This document shows, piece by piece, positions 16,852-25,113 of a DNA stretch of 64,000 nucleotides. Position numbers and translations under genes: made by a program. Source of the DNA: Aquabacter spiritensis (GTDB lineage Bacteria; Pseudomonadota; Alphaproteobacteria; Rhizobiales; Xanthobacteraceae); contig NZ_SMAI01000008.1 of NCBI RefSeq assembly GCF_004346185.1, forward strand, positions 1 through 64,000, given 5' to 3'. The stretch's first letter is position 1, and each line of letters begins with the position of its first letter. The notes beneath the pieces are model-generated. The model made no database searches. It was not told the origin of the DNA and worked only from the letters and a program-made list of their open reading frames with translations.

Positions 16852-18489
16852 ATGGGCATTCGGGGTTATGAGCTGGTCGGCCGCGCACTCGCGCAGGCCG
16901 GGGCCGACACGGCGTTCTTCATCATGGGCGGGCCGATGAACGACGCCCTCAATTGCGCCCGCGACCACGGCGTCCGGCTGATCGACGTGCGCCACGAACA
17001 GGCGGCCGCCCTGATGGCGCAGGCCTATGCCCGCATGCGCGGCACGCCCGGGCTCTGCATCGGCGCCTCCGGGCCGGGCACCATCAATCTCACCACCGGC
17101 CTCGCCAATGCGCTGGTGGATTGCGCCCCGGTCGTGGCGCTCGGCGGCGCGAGCCCGCTGACGGAGTTCGGCACCGGCTCGTTTCAGGAGATCGACCAGC
17201 TCGCCATCATGCGGCCGGTGACCAAATGGGCCGAGCGCGTCCACGAAACCCGCCGCATCCCCGAATTGATCGCCCGCGCCTTCCGCGAAGCCATGGCCGG
17301 ACGGCCGGGGCCGGTCTATCTCGACCTGCCGGGCGACGTCCTCTACGGCACGGTGGAGGAGGCGGATGTCGTGTGGCCGCGCCCCCTCGACCTCCGCCCG
17401 CCGGCCGCGAGCGCCGAGGCGATCGCATCGTGCCTTGCGCTGCTGAAGGCCGCAAAGCGGCCGGTCCTCCTGTCGGGCAGCGGCATCCTCTGGTCGGGCG
17501 CCGCCGACCGGCTCGCCCGCTTCGTGGAGGCGACCGGGATCCCGCTCTACACCACGCCCCAGGGCCGCGGCATCACCCGGGAGGATGCACCGGGCAGTTT
17601 CCCGCTCGCACGCTCCACCGCCTATCGCGAGGCGGATCTGGTGCTCGTCCTCGGCACCCGCCTCTCTTATGTCTTCAGCCAGGGCAAGGCGCCGCGCTTC
17701 TCCCCCGACGCGACGTTCGTGATGATCAACACCGATCCCGAGGCGATCGTGTCCGCGGCGCGCGTCGACCTCGGCATCGTCGGCGACGCGGGACTCGTGG
17801 TCGATCAGCTGTCGCAGGCGGTCGCCGGACAGATTTCGCCCGACCGGTTCGCCCCCTGGCGCGACCGCCTCAAGGCCATCGAGGACAAGAAGAAGCCCGC
17901 CGCGGAAGCCGAGCTTTCGACCGATGCGGTACCGATCCATCCCTTGCGCCTGTGCCGGGAGATCCGCGACATCATCGACCCGCAGACCATCCTCGTCGTC
18001 GACGGGCAGGAAATCCTGAACTATGGCCGGCAGAGCATTCCGAGCCACCTGCCCGGCCATCGGCTGAATTCCGGTCCGTTCGGCACCATGGGCGTCGGTC
18101 TTCCGTTCGGCGTCGGCGCCAAGGCGGCACGGCCGGACAAGACGGTGCTGGTGCTCCACGGCGACGGCTCCTTCGGGCTCAACGCGATGGAACTGGACAC
18201 TGCGGTGCGCCACGGCCTGCCGATCCTGGTCGTCATCAGCCTCAATGGCGGCTGGACCGCCGACCCGGAGCGCACCAAGCCGGGCCGCGACCTCGGCTAT
18301 ACCCGCTTCGACAGGATGGCCGAGGCCCTCGGCTGCCACGGCGAGTTTGTCGAACGGCCGGAGGACATCCGCCCCGCTCTGGAACGCGGGGCGGCCGAGG
18401 TGGCGCGGGGGCGGACCGCCGTCGTGAACGTGGTCACCGACTGGCGCGCGCGCGCCGGCACCGTCAGCTTCACCGCCCACAGCACCTGA
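16852..18489 (+). CDS. ThDP-dependent enzyme, oxalyl-CoA decarboxylase / 2-hydroxyacyl-CoA lyase-like
   Basis: 545 aa with the three-domain acetolactate synthase layout. The ThDP-activating glutamate is Glu49 (DVRHEQAAALMAQAYAR); the diphosphate/Mg motif starts at about residue 436 (GDGSFGLNAMELDTA...NGGW). The middle domain lacks an obvious full FAD site. Placed between CoA-transferases, an acyl-CoA substrate is likely: decarboxylation of oxalyl-CoA or cleavage of a 2-hydroxyacyl-CoA to formyl-CoA and a carbonyl compound. No formyl-CoA transferase is proven, so the exact reaction is inference. A benzoylformate decarboxylase-like role is an alternative. Confidence 0.85.
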   Translation: MGIRGYELVGRALAQAGADTAFFIMGGPMNDALNCARDHGVRLIDVRHEQAAALMAQAYARMRGTPGLCIGASGPGTINLTTGLANALVDCAPVVALGGASPLTEFGTGSFQEIDQLAIMRPVTKWAERVHETRRIPELIARAFREAMAGRPGPVYLDLPGDVLYGTVEEADVVWPRPLDLRPPAASAEAIASCLALLKAAKRPVLLSGSGILWSGAADRLARFVEATGIPLYTTPQGRGITREDAPGSFPLARSTAYREADLVLVLGTRLSYVFSQGKAPRFSPDATFVMINTDPEAIVSAARVDLGIVGDAGLVVDQLSQAVAGQISPDRFAPWRDRLKAIEDKKKPAAEAELSTDAVPIHPLRLCREIRDIIDPQTILVVDGQEILNYGRQSIPSHLPGHRLNSGPFGTMGVGLPFGVGAKAARPDKTVLVLHGDGSFGLNAMELDTAVRHGLPILVVISLNGGWTADPERTKPGRDLGYTRFDRMAEALGCHGEFVERPEDIRPALERGAAEVARGRTAVVNVVTDWRARAGTVSFTAHST

Positions 18490-18497
18490 GGCCCGAC

Positions 18498-19709
18498 ATG
18501 ACCATCCGCGAGGAGGGTGCCCTGTCCGGCATCCGCGTGCTGGACTTCACACATTTCATCGCCGGGCCCTATTGCACCATGCTGCTGGGCGACCTCGGGG
18601 CGCAGGTGATCAAGGTCGAATCCCCCGGCGGCGACAGCTTCCGCCAGTTCCGGCCCCATGTGGGCGGCGAAGGCGGACCCTTCCTCGGCTTCAACCGCAA
18701 CAAAAAGGGCCTCTGCCTGGACCTGCGCCAGGCCGCGGCGCAGGAGGTCGCGCGCGAACTGGTCGCCAAGGCGGACGTGCTGGTGGAGAATTTCTCGACC
18801 GGCATCATGGACCGCTACGGCCTCGGTTATGACGCCGTCGCCGAAATCAACCCGCGGCTCGTCTACTGCTCCGCCACCGCCTATGGCCGCACCGGGAGCC
18901 TCGCCGCACGCGCGGGCTTCGACCCGGTGGTTCAGGCCGAGACCGGCTTCATGTCCATGAACGGCCAGCCGGAGATCGAACCGACCCGCACCGGCCCCGC
19001 CGTGATGGACGTGTCGACCGGCATGATGGCCGCGAACGCGGTGCTCGCCGCTCTCGTCGCCCGCACCCGCACCGGGCGCGGCCAATATGTCGAAGTGGCG
19101 CTGTTCGACACCGCGGTGAACATGCTGGGCTTCCACGGCATGAGCTATCTGGTGTCGGGCGTGAATCCGCTGCGCTTCGGCAATATGAGCGCGGACAGCG
19201 CGCCCATGGGCATGTTCCACGCCGCCGACGGACCCTTCTATATCGGCTGTGCCAATGACGGCCTGTTCCGCAAGCTGGCGGAAGCCCTCGCCCGGCCCGA
19301 TCTCCTATGCCACCCCGATTATGCCACGGCCGGCGATCGCGTGCAGAACCGGCACGCTCTGGCGCAGCTCCTCGACGGCCTGTTCGCGGCTTCGACGCGG
19401 GAGGATTGGGTCGCCCGCCTCCAATCGGCGGGCGTCCCCGCAGGGGTGCCGAAGACCATCGCGGAGGCCATGCGCTCCCCGGAAATGGCGGCGCGCGGAC
19501 TGGTCAGCCGCATCCCGCATCCCACCGCCGGCGAGATCCCCAACGTGGCCCCCCCCTTCCGGCTCGCGGGAACGCCGGTGGTCGCCCCGGTCGCCGGTCC
19601 CGTCCTGGGCCAGCACACAAGCGAGATCCTGTCCGACGTGCTCGCCTTCGACGCAGGCCGGATCGCCGCGCTCGTCGCGGCCGGCGCGGTCCGGCAGGCC
19701 GCCATCTGA
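18498..19709 (+). CDS. CaiB/BaiF (family III) CoA-transferase, second copy
   Basis: 403 aa; starts 9 bases after the ThDP enzyme's stop. Family motifs GIRVLDFTHFIAGPYCTMLL, GAQVIKVESPGGD and VLVENFSTGIMDRYGLGYD are present; the active-site aspartate is in GPAVMDVSTGMMAAN. Clearly divergent from the copy at 15532-16818, so it is not a fresh duplication. It may move CoA between product and substrate acids in the same pathway. Confidence 0.92.
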   Translation: MTIREEGALSGIRVLDFTHFIAGPYCTMLLGDLGAQVIKVESPGGDSFRQFRPHVGGEGGPFLGFNRNKKGLCLDLRQAAAQEVARELVAKADVLVENFSTGIMDRYGLGYDAVAEINPRLVYCSATAYGRTGSLAARAGFDPVVQAETGFMSMNGQPEIEPTRTGPAVMDVSTGMMAANAVLAALVARTRTGRGQYVEVALFDTAVNMLGFHGMSYLVSGVNPLRFGNMSADSAPMGMFHAADGPFYIGCANDGLFRKLAEALARPDLLCHPDYATAGDRVQNRHALAQLLDGLFAASTREDWVARLQSAGVPAGVPKTIAEAMRSPEMAARGLVSRIPHPTAGEIPNVAPPFRLAGTPVVAPVAGPVLGQHTSEILSDVLAFDAGRIAALVAAGAVRQAAI

Positions 19710-19720
19710 AGGAGAGCGTC

Positions 19721-20863
19721 TTGGGTCCGCTGCACGGCATCAAAATCATCGAGTTCGGCGCCATCGGGCCGGGGCCCTTCTGCGCCATGATGCTGTCCGA
19801 CATGGGCGCGGAGGTGCTGCGCCTCGACCGCATCGATCCCCCGGAGCTCGGTCTCAAGCGCGAGACCCGCTTCGCCACGCTGAACCGGGGCCGCCGCTCG
19901 GTGGCCATGGATCTGAAGGCGGACGGCGCCGCCGCCGCCGTCCTGCGCCTGGTGGCAGGCGCGGACGCCCTGATCGAGGGGTTCCGCCCGGGCGTCATGG
20001 AGCGGCTCGGCCTCGGGCCCGAGGCCTGCCTTTCGGCCAATCCGCGACTGGTCTACGGGCGCATCACGGGCTGGGGGCAAGACGGGCCGCTGGCCCAGGC
20101 GGCGGGCCACGACATCAATTATCTCGCCATCTCCGGCGCGCTCCACTGCATCGGGCGGGAAGGCCAGCTCCCCGCGCCGCCCCAGAACTTCCTCGCCGAC
20201 ATGGCCGGCGGCGGCATGTATCTGGCCTTCGGCGTCGTCTGCGCGCTGCTCGAGGCGCGGGCCTCCGGCAAGGGGCAGGTGGTGGACGCCGCCATGGTGG
20301 ACGGCGTCGCCTCCCTCCTCACCAGCGTCCACGGCCTCTATGCCGCCGGGCTGATCGGCGACCGGCGCGGCGAGAACCATTATGACGGCGGCGCGCCCTG
20401 GTATGATTCCTACGCGGCTGCCGATGGCGCGCTGCTGGCGGTGGGCGCCATCGAAGGCCGCTTCTACGGCAATCTCCTCAAGCTCCTCGGCCTCGCGGCC
20501 GCGGACCTGCCCGATCAGCACGACCGCGCCGGCTGGCCGGTGCTGCGCGCGCGCTTCGCCGCGGCGTTCCGCACCAAGACGCGGGCGGAATGGCTGGCGG
20601 CGATGGCGGGGCAGGACGTCTGCGTGGCGCCCGTCCTCACCCTCGCCGAATCCCTGGCCAACCCGCATCTCGCGGCGCGGGGCACCTTCATCGAGGTCGA
20701 CGGCGTGCGCCAGCCGGCCCCGGCGCCGCGCTTCAGCCGCACCGTCCCCGATCATCCGGCGCCGCCGCCGGAGCCCGGCGCGCACACCGATGCGGCGCTG
20801 GCGGACTGGGGCTTTTGTCCCGCCGAGATTTCACGCCTGCGCACGGCGAAGGCCATCGCGTGA
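19721..20863 (+). CDS. Alpha-methylacyl-CoA racemase-like CaiB family protein
   Basis: 380 aa using a TTG start at 19721, chosen because GGAG lies 6 bases upstream and the conserved N-terminus (GPLHGIKIIEFGAIGPGPF) begins there. The residues used by alpha-methylacyl-CoA racemase are all visible: His130 (AAGHDINYLAISG), Asp160 (NFLADMAGGGMYLAFG) and Glu245 (GAIEGRFYGNLL). It should epimerise a 2-methylacyl-CoA rather than transfer CoA. This suggests that the pathway handles a branched acid. Confidence 0.88.
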   Translation: MGPLHGIKIIEFGAIGPGPFCAMMLSDMGAEVLRLDRIDPPELGLKRETRFATLNRGRRSVAMDLKADGAAAAVLRLVAGADALIEGFRPGVMERLGLGPEACLSANPRLVYGRITGWGQDGPLAQAAGHDINYLAISGALHCIGREGQLPAPPQNFLADMAGGGMYLAFGVVCALLEARASGKGQVVDAAMVDGVASLLTSVHGLYAAGLIGDRRGENHYDGGAPWYDSYAAADGALLAVGAIEGRFYGNLLKLLGLAAADLPDQHDRAGWPVLRARFAAAFRTKTRAEWLAAMAGQDVCVAPVLTLAESLANPHLAARGTFIEVDGVRQPAPAPRFSRTVPDHPAPPPEPGAHTDAALADWGFCPAEISRLRTAKAIA

Positions 20864-20879
20864 CCCGGGAGGACGGCCC

Positions 20880-21428
20880 TTGGCACTGCTCTCGCCGACA
20901 CAGTCCGTGCTGCTGGTCATCGACATCCAGGAGCGGCTCGCCGCGGTGATCCCCGATGCCGAGGGCCTCGTGGCGCGCACCGGCATCCTGCTCCAGGCCG
21001 CGCGGCATCTCGGGGTGCCCGCCCTCGCCTTCGAGCAATATCCGCGCGGCCTGGGGGGCACCCTGCCCGCGGTCTCGCGCCACCTCCCGGACGGCGCGAT
21101 CATGGAAAAAATGGCCTTCAGCGTCGCGGCCATCCCGGCGGTCCGCACGCGGCTCGCGACCTTGGCCCGCCGCCAGATCGTCATCGCCGGCCTGGAGGCC
21201 CATATCTGCGTGCTGCAATCCGCCTTCGGGCTGAAGGCCGCGGGATACGACGTCCATGTCGTCGCCGACGCCGTCGGTGCGCGCCGGCCCCGTGACGTCG
21301 ACCTCGCCTTCGCCCGCCTGCGCATGGAGGGCATCGGCATCACCAATTGCGAGATGGCGGTCTATGAATGGATGCGCCACGCCGAAACCCCGCACTTCAA
21401 GACGATGAGCCGCCTGCTGCGGGGGTAG
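20880..21428 (+). CDS. Isochorismatase-family cysteine hydrolase
   Basis: 182 aa with a TTG start (GGGAGG 7 bases upstream). The triad is visible: Asp in VLLVIDIQERL, Lys in IMEKMAFSV and Cys in LEAHICVLQSAFGL. The family hydrolyses amides such as nicotinamide, carbamoyl sarcosine or malonamate, and some members act on other bonds. Last gene of the operon, 16 bases after the racemase-like gene. Closest in look to YcaC-type hydrolases; substrate unknown. Confidence 0.88.
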   Translation: MALLSPTQSVLLVIDIQERLAAVIPDAEGLVARTGILLQAARHLGVPALAFEQYPRGLGGTLPAVSRHLPDGAIMEKMAFSVAAIPAVRTRLATLARRQIVIAGLEAHICVLQSAFGLKAAGYDVHVVADAVGARRPRDVDLAFARLRMEGIGITNCEMAVYEWMRHAETPHFKTMSRLLRG

Positions 21429-21481
21429 GAGGTTGAAAACACCTCTTCTCCACCCTGACCGTGTCTCTATCGACCATCCTC

Positions 21482-22138
21482 TCACTCTTCGACGATGGCC
21501 CTGGCCAAGATGATGCCTTCGGCAGGGTAGATGGCCTCGAACCTATCCAGAGGGGCGCTCCAGGCGTGAGCGGGCGGGGAAAGCCACTTCGTCAGGTCCC
21601 TGAGCGCCTGGTGATGCCGGCGGAGGTCCCAATGCAGGATGGGCTCGTGATGTGCGATGCGGTTACGCAGCAAACGGATTTGGGTTAGAGGGCGGGAGAA
21701 GTCCTTTCTGGCGAGTCCCTTGCCGTCTCGCGTCGCGATCGCGTGCAGCGTGGTACGCCACAGCTGCTCGTAGGCCGGGCTAAACATCGCGGTCCAGAAG
21801 CTGAAGCTCAGCGCAGCCACGATGCGACCGGGAGTGGGCTCCTTGCCATTGGCCTCAAGCTCGGCGATAGCGTCGGCCACCTGGGCCGCCTGGTGGGGGA
21901 CTTGCATCAGGTCCGTCTGCTCGAACCACCGCTCACCGTTCGTCAGCGCCATTGCACTGTGGATTCGGTTGCGCAGGCTGATCTCCAAGGTCTGCAGCGC
22001 GATATAAAGAGCCTCGGAGACCTGGGTGTTCAGAGTGTAGAGTTCGAGCGCGCGCTCCCGATCGCCGCCCGCCCAAGTGACGTAACGGCCGAAACGCTCC
22101 AGGGAGAGCGCCGCCTCCATGTCGTCGATATGCGCCAT
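21482..22138 (-). CDS. Abi-like (Abi_2) protein with HEPN motif
   Basis: 218 aa, all-helical look. The C-terminal half holds LLRNRIAHHEPI, with Arg158-Asn159 and His163 forming the R-N-x3-H motif of HEPN ribonuclease domains; this is the signature of the Abi_2 (AbiD/AbiF) phage-exclusion family. Convergent with the isochorismatase-like gene and unrelated to neighbouring metabolism. A broken XRE gene lies just upstream. Probably a defence or RNA-cleaving stress protein; activity is inferred from family. Confidence 0.82.
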   Translation of the reverse strand: MAHIDDMEAALSLERFGRYVTWAGGDRERALELYTLNTQVSEALYIALQTLEISLRNRIHSAMALTNGERWFEQTDLMQVPHQAAQVADAIAELEANGKEPTPGRIVAALSFSFWTAMFSPAYEQLWRTTLHAIATRDGKGLARKDFSRPLTQIRLLRNRIAHHEPILHWDLRRHHQALRDLTKWLSPPAHAWSAPLDRFEAIYPAEGIILARAIVEE

Positions 22139-22273
22139 GGATCAGGCGGCCGTTGCGGTAGGGTGGGTCTTCATTTATATACACCCATGGACACCCCGGT
22201 TTCGCCTCTGCTTCGGCATGCGGCCGGGGTAATTTATTTTCAGCCTCAGCCGCCGCGCTTTTCCGCGGGCGTT

Positions 22274-22492
22274 TCAACTCGGCGGCGAGCGGCTTTGGTG
22301 CGGCGGTGGACCACCATCGGCGTCCAGCCGTCCGCCGGCAGCGTCGTCGGTCCGACTGCTCACCCCAGCCAGCTCGGCAAGGGTCTCCTGCGTCCAGCCA
22401 TTGGAGGTCCGCAGCAAGCGGACGATCATAGACAGGTCCTCCGTAGAAGGGCTGCGGAACTCGTGGTCGGGGGGCTCGGTCATGGTGCTCAT
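22274..22492 (-). pseudogene. XRE-family regulator remnant
   Basis: 72 aa. The first part reads as a normal HTH-3 N-terminus (STEDLSMIVRLLRTSNGWTQ, ETLAELAGVSSRT), but the recognition helix is lost: after SSRT the frame continues as Asp/Gly/Pro-rich nonsense to a stop. No other frame restores an HTH. It looks like a deletion or frameshift in a gene that once preceded the Abi-like gene. The DNA between 22139 and 22273 holds no gene. Confidence 0.6.
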
Positions 22493-22618
22493 CCTGTGTC
22501 ACCGCGATCCTAGCCACTTGGCGCCCAGACGACACGACAGCCTCCCGACAACCATCCGACGGCAGTCGCAATCTTGGCGGCAGATGTCGAGATACGTTTC
22601 CAACCATTGCACAGTGTC

Positions 22619-23563
22619 CTAACCCGCCTTCGCCGAGGCCGTGGCGGCGAGCAGCGCGTCGCTGACCACGCGGGGGGTCAGATGCGGGGCGACGGCGCGG
22701 ACGAAGTCCAGGATGATCGGCCGCAGATAGGAGTTCGTCCGGAGGGAGATGTTGACCACGCTGGAGGGGAAGATGTGGCTCGCGTCGCGCATGCGCAGAT
22801 CGGCGTCGCGCTTGGGGTCGAAGGTGAGGGACGACAGGATCGCGATGCCGAGGCCGCTTTCCACATAGGCCTTGCAGACGTCCGCATCGACGGCGCTGAG
22901 CATGATCTTGGGCTCCAGCCCCGCCTGCGCGAAGGCCTGCATGACGATCCAGTGGCCGCTATAGCGCCGGTCATAGGTGACGATGGGATGGGCGGCGACC
23001 GCCGCCAGGGTGAGCGGCTCCACCTCCAGGATCGGATGGCCCGTCTTGGCGATGACCGAGCGCCGGAGCTCGGCGCACGGCAGCGAAATGAGCTGCGGGA
23101 AGACGCGGATCGGCTCCGCGCCGATGGCGAGATCCGCCTCGCCCGCCCCCACCAGCTCGCAGGCATAAGCCGGGTCGCCCTGCTTCAGGGTCAGCCGGAC
23201 ATTGGGATGGCGCTCCAGGAAGCGCTCGATGATCGGCGGCAGGAAGTAGCGCGCCTGGGTATGGGTGGTGGCGACGATGAGATTGCCCTTGCCGCCCGAG
23301 CCCATGTCCTCCTTCAGCCCCCGCAGCGCATTGACCTCCGCGAGCGCCCGCTGGGCGATGGCGAAGACGTGCTCGCCGCCCTCCGTCAGGCCGGTGAACC
23401 GGTTGTTCGCCCGCACGAAGATCGCGAAGCCGAGCTCCGCCTCGAGCAACTGGATCTGCCGGCTGACCCCCGGCTGCGACGTGTTCAAGGCTTCGGCGGC
23501 GGCCGACAGATGGTTCGCGTTCTTGACGATCTCGACAACGTAACGCAATTGCTTGAGGTTCAT
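22619..23563 (-). CDS. LysR-family regulator, CysB-like subgroup
   Basis: 314 aa. N-terminal winged HTH (LSAAAEALNTSQPGVSRQIQ at residues about 19-38), then the CysB-type effector domain with TTHTQARYFLPPIIERFLER and the GLGIAIL segment at the second lobe. The CysB subgroup senses sulfur compounds or thiosulfate-like anions in other bacteria, but homologs regulate other pathways too. It lies downstream of a TctC gene on the same strand, with its own palindrome upstream (23641-23655). Likely targets are the TctC and Rieske/amidohydrolase operons. Confidence 0.92.
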   Translation of the reverse strand: MNLKQLRYVVEIVKNANHLSAAAEALNTSQPGVSRQIQLLEAELGFAIFVRANNRFTGLTEGGEHVFAIAQRALAEVNALRGLKEDMGSGGKGNLIVATTHTQARYFLPPIIERFLERHPNVRLTLKQGDPAYACELVGAGEADLAIGAEPIRVFPQLISLPCAELRRSVIAKTGHPILEVEPLTLAAVAAHPIVTYDRRYSGHWIVMQAFAQAGLEPKIMLSAVDADVCKAYVESGLGIAILSSLTFDPKRDADLRMRDASHIFPSSVVNISLRTNSYLRPIILDFVRAVAPHLTPRVVSDALLAATASAKAG

Positions 23564-23640
23564 GCGGCGATCCTAGGCCGGAGCGGGCGGCGAAGAAAGC
23601 CGAACCTTTTTTGCATGTGCGAACAGAACGAGGCGATCCG

Positions 23641-23655
23641 AATACGCTCCGTATT
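23641..23655. promoter_or_regulatory. Palindrome upstream of the LysR gene
   Basis: AATACG-CTC-CGTATT, perfect 6-bp arms, 78 bases before the LysR start. It fits the T-N11-A style of LysR autoregulatory sites. Confidence 0.45.
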
Positions 23656-23702
23656 ACGAAGACTCGCGCCGTAACACGCATGAGCTCTGCCGTGATAGGC
23701 GC

Positions 23703-24704
23703 TTAATAATCGAGTTTCAGCCCCTCGGCCTCGATCACGCCCTTCCACTTCCGGATGTCCGCGTCGACGGCCGCCAGGGTCTGGGCGGGGGGTGCCCAGG
23801 CCGGCACCGCGGCCCAGATCCGCAGGTTCCGCTCGGTCGAGGCCAGTCCCAGGAACTCCTTGATGCAGCGATTGATTTCGCCGACGATCTCGGGCGGCAT
23901 CCGGGCCGGGCCGAACATGCCGTAGAAGGTGTCGACGACATATTTGTCGAGCGCCGGCACCGCCCCCTTCAGAGGCGGCAGGTCGCAATACGGGTTGGGT
24001 CCAGCCGAAGTCACGGCGACCCCCTTCACCTTTCCCGCCCGCACGAATTCTATGCCGTTTGAGATGTTGTCGGCGAACATCGGCACGACACCTGTCATGA
24101 GGTCGATGACCGCCGGCGCGGACCCGCGATAGGGGATATGGGTTGCCTGGACGCCCAGAAGGTTGAACAACCAGAGCGTGGAAAGATGGGTCATCGACCC
24201 TACACCTGCAGAGGCGTAGGTAATGCGCCCGCTATTTTCCTTCGCCCAGGCGATGAAATCCGGGACGGAATTGACCGGTATGGAGTTGTTCAGCATCACG
24301 ATGTTCGAGCCCGTGATGATGTTGCTGATGGGGGTCAGGTCCGCCGGCTGGTATTTCAGGTTCCGGAACAGGCTGTAGGCGACCGATTGCGGTCCCGTGC
24401 TGCCGAGCAGCAAAGTGAGCCCGTCCGGCGCCGCCCGCACCACGTCCAAACTGCCGACGATGCCGCCGGCACCGGTCTTGTTGTCGACCACCACCGTCTG
24501 CCCCCATGTCTGCTGGAGATGGGCGGCGACCAGGCGCGCGATGATGTCGGTGATGCCCCCCGCGGAGAACGGCACCACCAGGCGGACGGTACCGGACGGT
24601 TTCCAGGCGCCGGCATCGGCCCGCGCGGGGAAGGGACTGCAAATGGCGGCCGCGCCCAGTCCCGAAAGGACCGTGCGACGATCGATGAGCGTGCGTGCGT
24701 TCAC
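23703..24704 (-). CDS. TctC/Bug family substrate-binding protein with Tat-like leader
   Basis: 333 aa, GTG start with GGGAGGAG upstream. The leader holds a twin arginine (DRRTVLSGLGAAA), unlike the Sec leaders of the other TctC proteins in the window. Family motifs VRLVVPFSAGGITDIIA and VVVDNKTGAGGIVG are present. Preceded by an AT-rich 150-base stretch that likely holds its promoter. Located between the LysR gene and the Rieske/amidohydrolase operon, so it probably binds the substrate of that operon. No TctAB partner is near. Confidence 0.92.
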   Translation of the reverse strand: MNARTLIDRRTVLSGLGAAAICSPFPARADAGAWKPSGTVRLVVPFSAGGITDIIARLVAAHLQQTWGQTVVVDNKTGAGGIVGSLDVVRAAPDGLTLLLGSTGPQSVAYSLFRNLKYQPADLTPISNIITGSNIVMLNNSIPVNSVPDFIAWAKENSGRITYASAGVGSMTHLSTLWLFNLLGVQATHIPYRGSAPAVIDLMTGVVPMFADNISNGIEFVRAGKVKGVAVTSAGPNPYCDLPPLKGAVPALDKYVVDTFYGMFGPARMPPEIVGEINRCIKEFLGLASTERNLRIWAAVPAWAPPAQTLAAVDADIRKWKGVIEAEGLKLDY

Positions 24705-24855
24705 AGCTGCTCCTCCCGGTTTCCGCCTGCGGCGGATTGGCGTTTCCTCGTTCCGCGCATTGGCGGTTTTTTCGTTTTATTTTTATAAACTTGGATTTTG
24801 ATTGTTTTTTCAGAGCTATTTTTTGATTTTATACTTTGACTTATCTGACTGACCG

Positions 24856-25113
24856 TCAGGTGTAGAAGGCCGCATTTTCACGGACCGATGCGGCTTGGTC
24901 GGGCGGCACCGTCGCTTTGGTATAGATCGCCTCCATGGGGCACACGGTGCGGCAGGCGTCGCAGTCGATGCACAGCCGCGGGTCGATGAACAATTGCTCC
25001 ACGGCCTCAAAAGCCTCGTCCTCCGGCGCCGGGTGGATGGCATCGACCGGGCAGACCTCGACGCAGGAGGCGTCCTTGCTGCCGATGCAGAGGGTGGTGA
25101 TGACATAGGTCAT
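24856..25113 (-). CDS. Ferredoxin with two [4Fe-4S]-type motifs
   Basis: 85 aa. Two cysteine clusters are visible: CIGSKDASCVEVCPVDAI and CIDCDACRTVCPMEAIY. The first has widened spacing, as in FdxA-like 7Fe ferredoxins. The ATG overlaps the reductase stop by four bases. It likely carries electrons from the adjacent reductase to the Rieske protein or an enzyme encoded elsewhere. AT-rich DNA follows it (24705-24855). Confidence 0.92.
   Translation of the reverse strand: MTYVITTLCIGSKDASCVEVCPVDAIHPAPEDEAFEAVEQLFIDPRLCIDCDACRTVCPMEAIYTKATVPPDQAASVRENAAFYT

Noticed and set aside
15352..18480. A 1042-codon open frame antisense to the CoA-transferase and ThDP genes, and similar long antisense frames at 11003-13210 and 42240-44510.
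   Set aside because: They run opposite well-supported conserved enzymes, show no domain motif, and have the His/Gly/Arg-heavy composition of frames created by high G+C codon bias.
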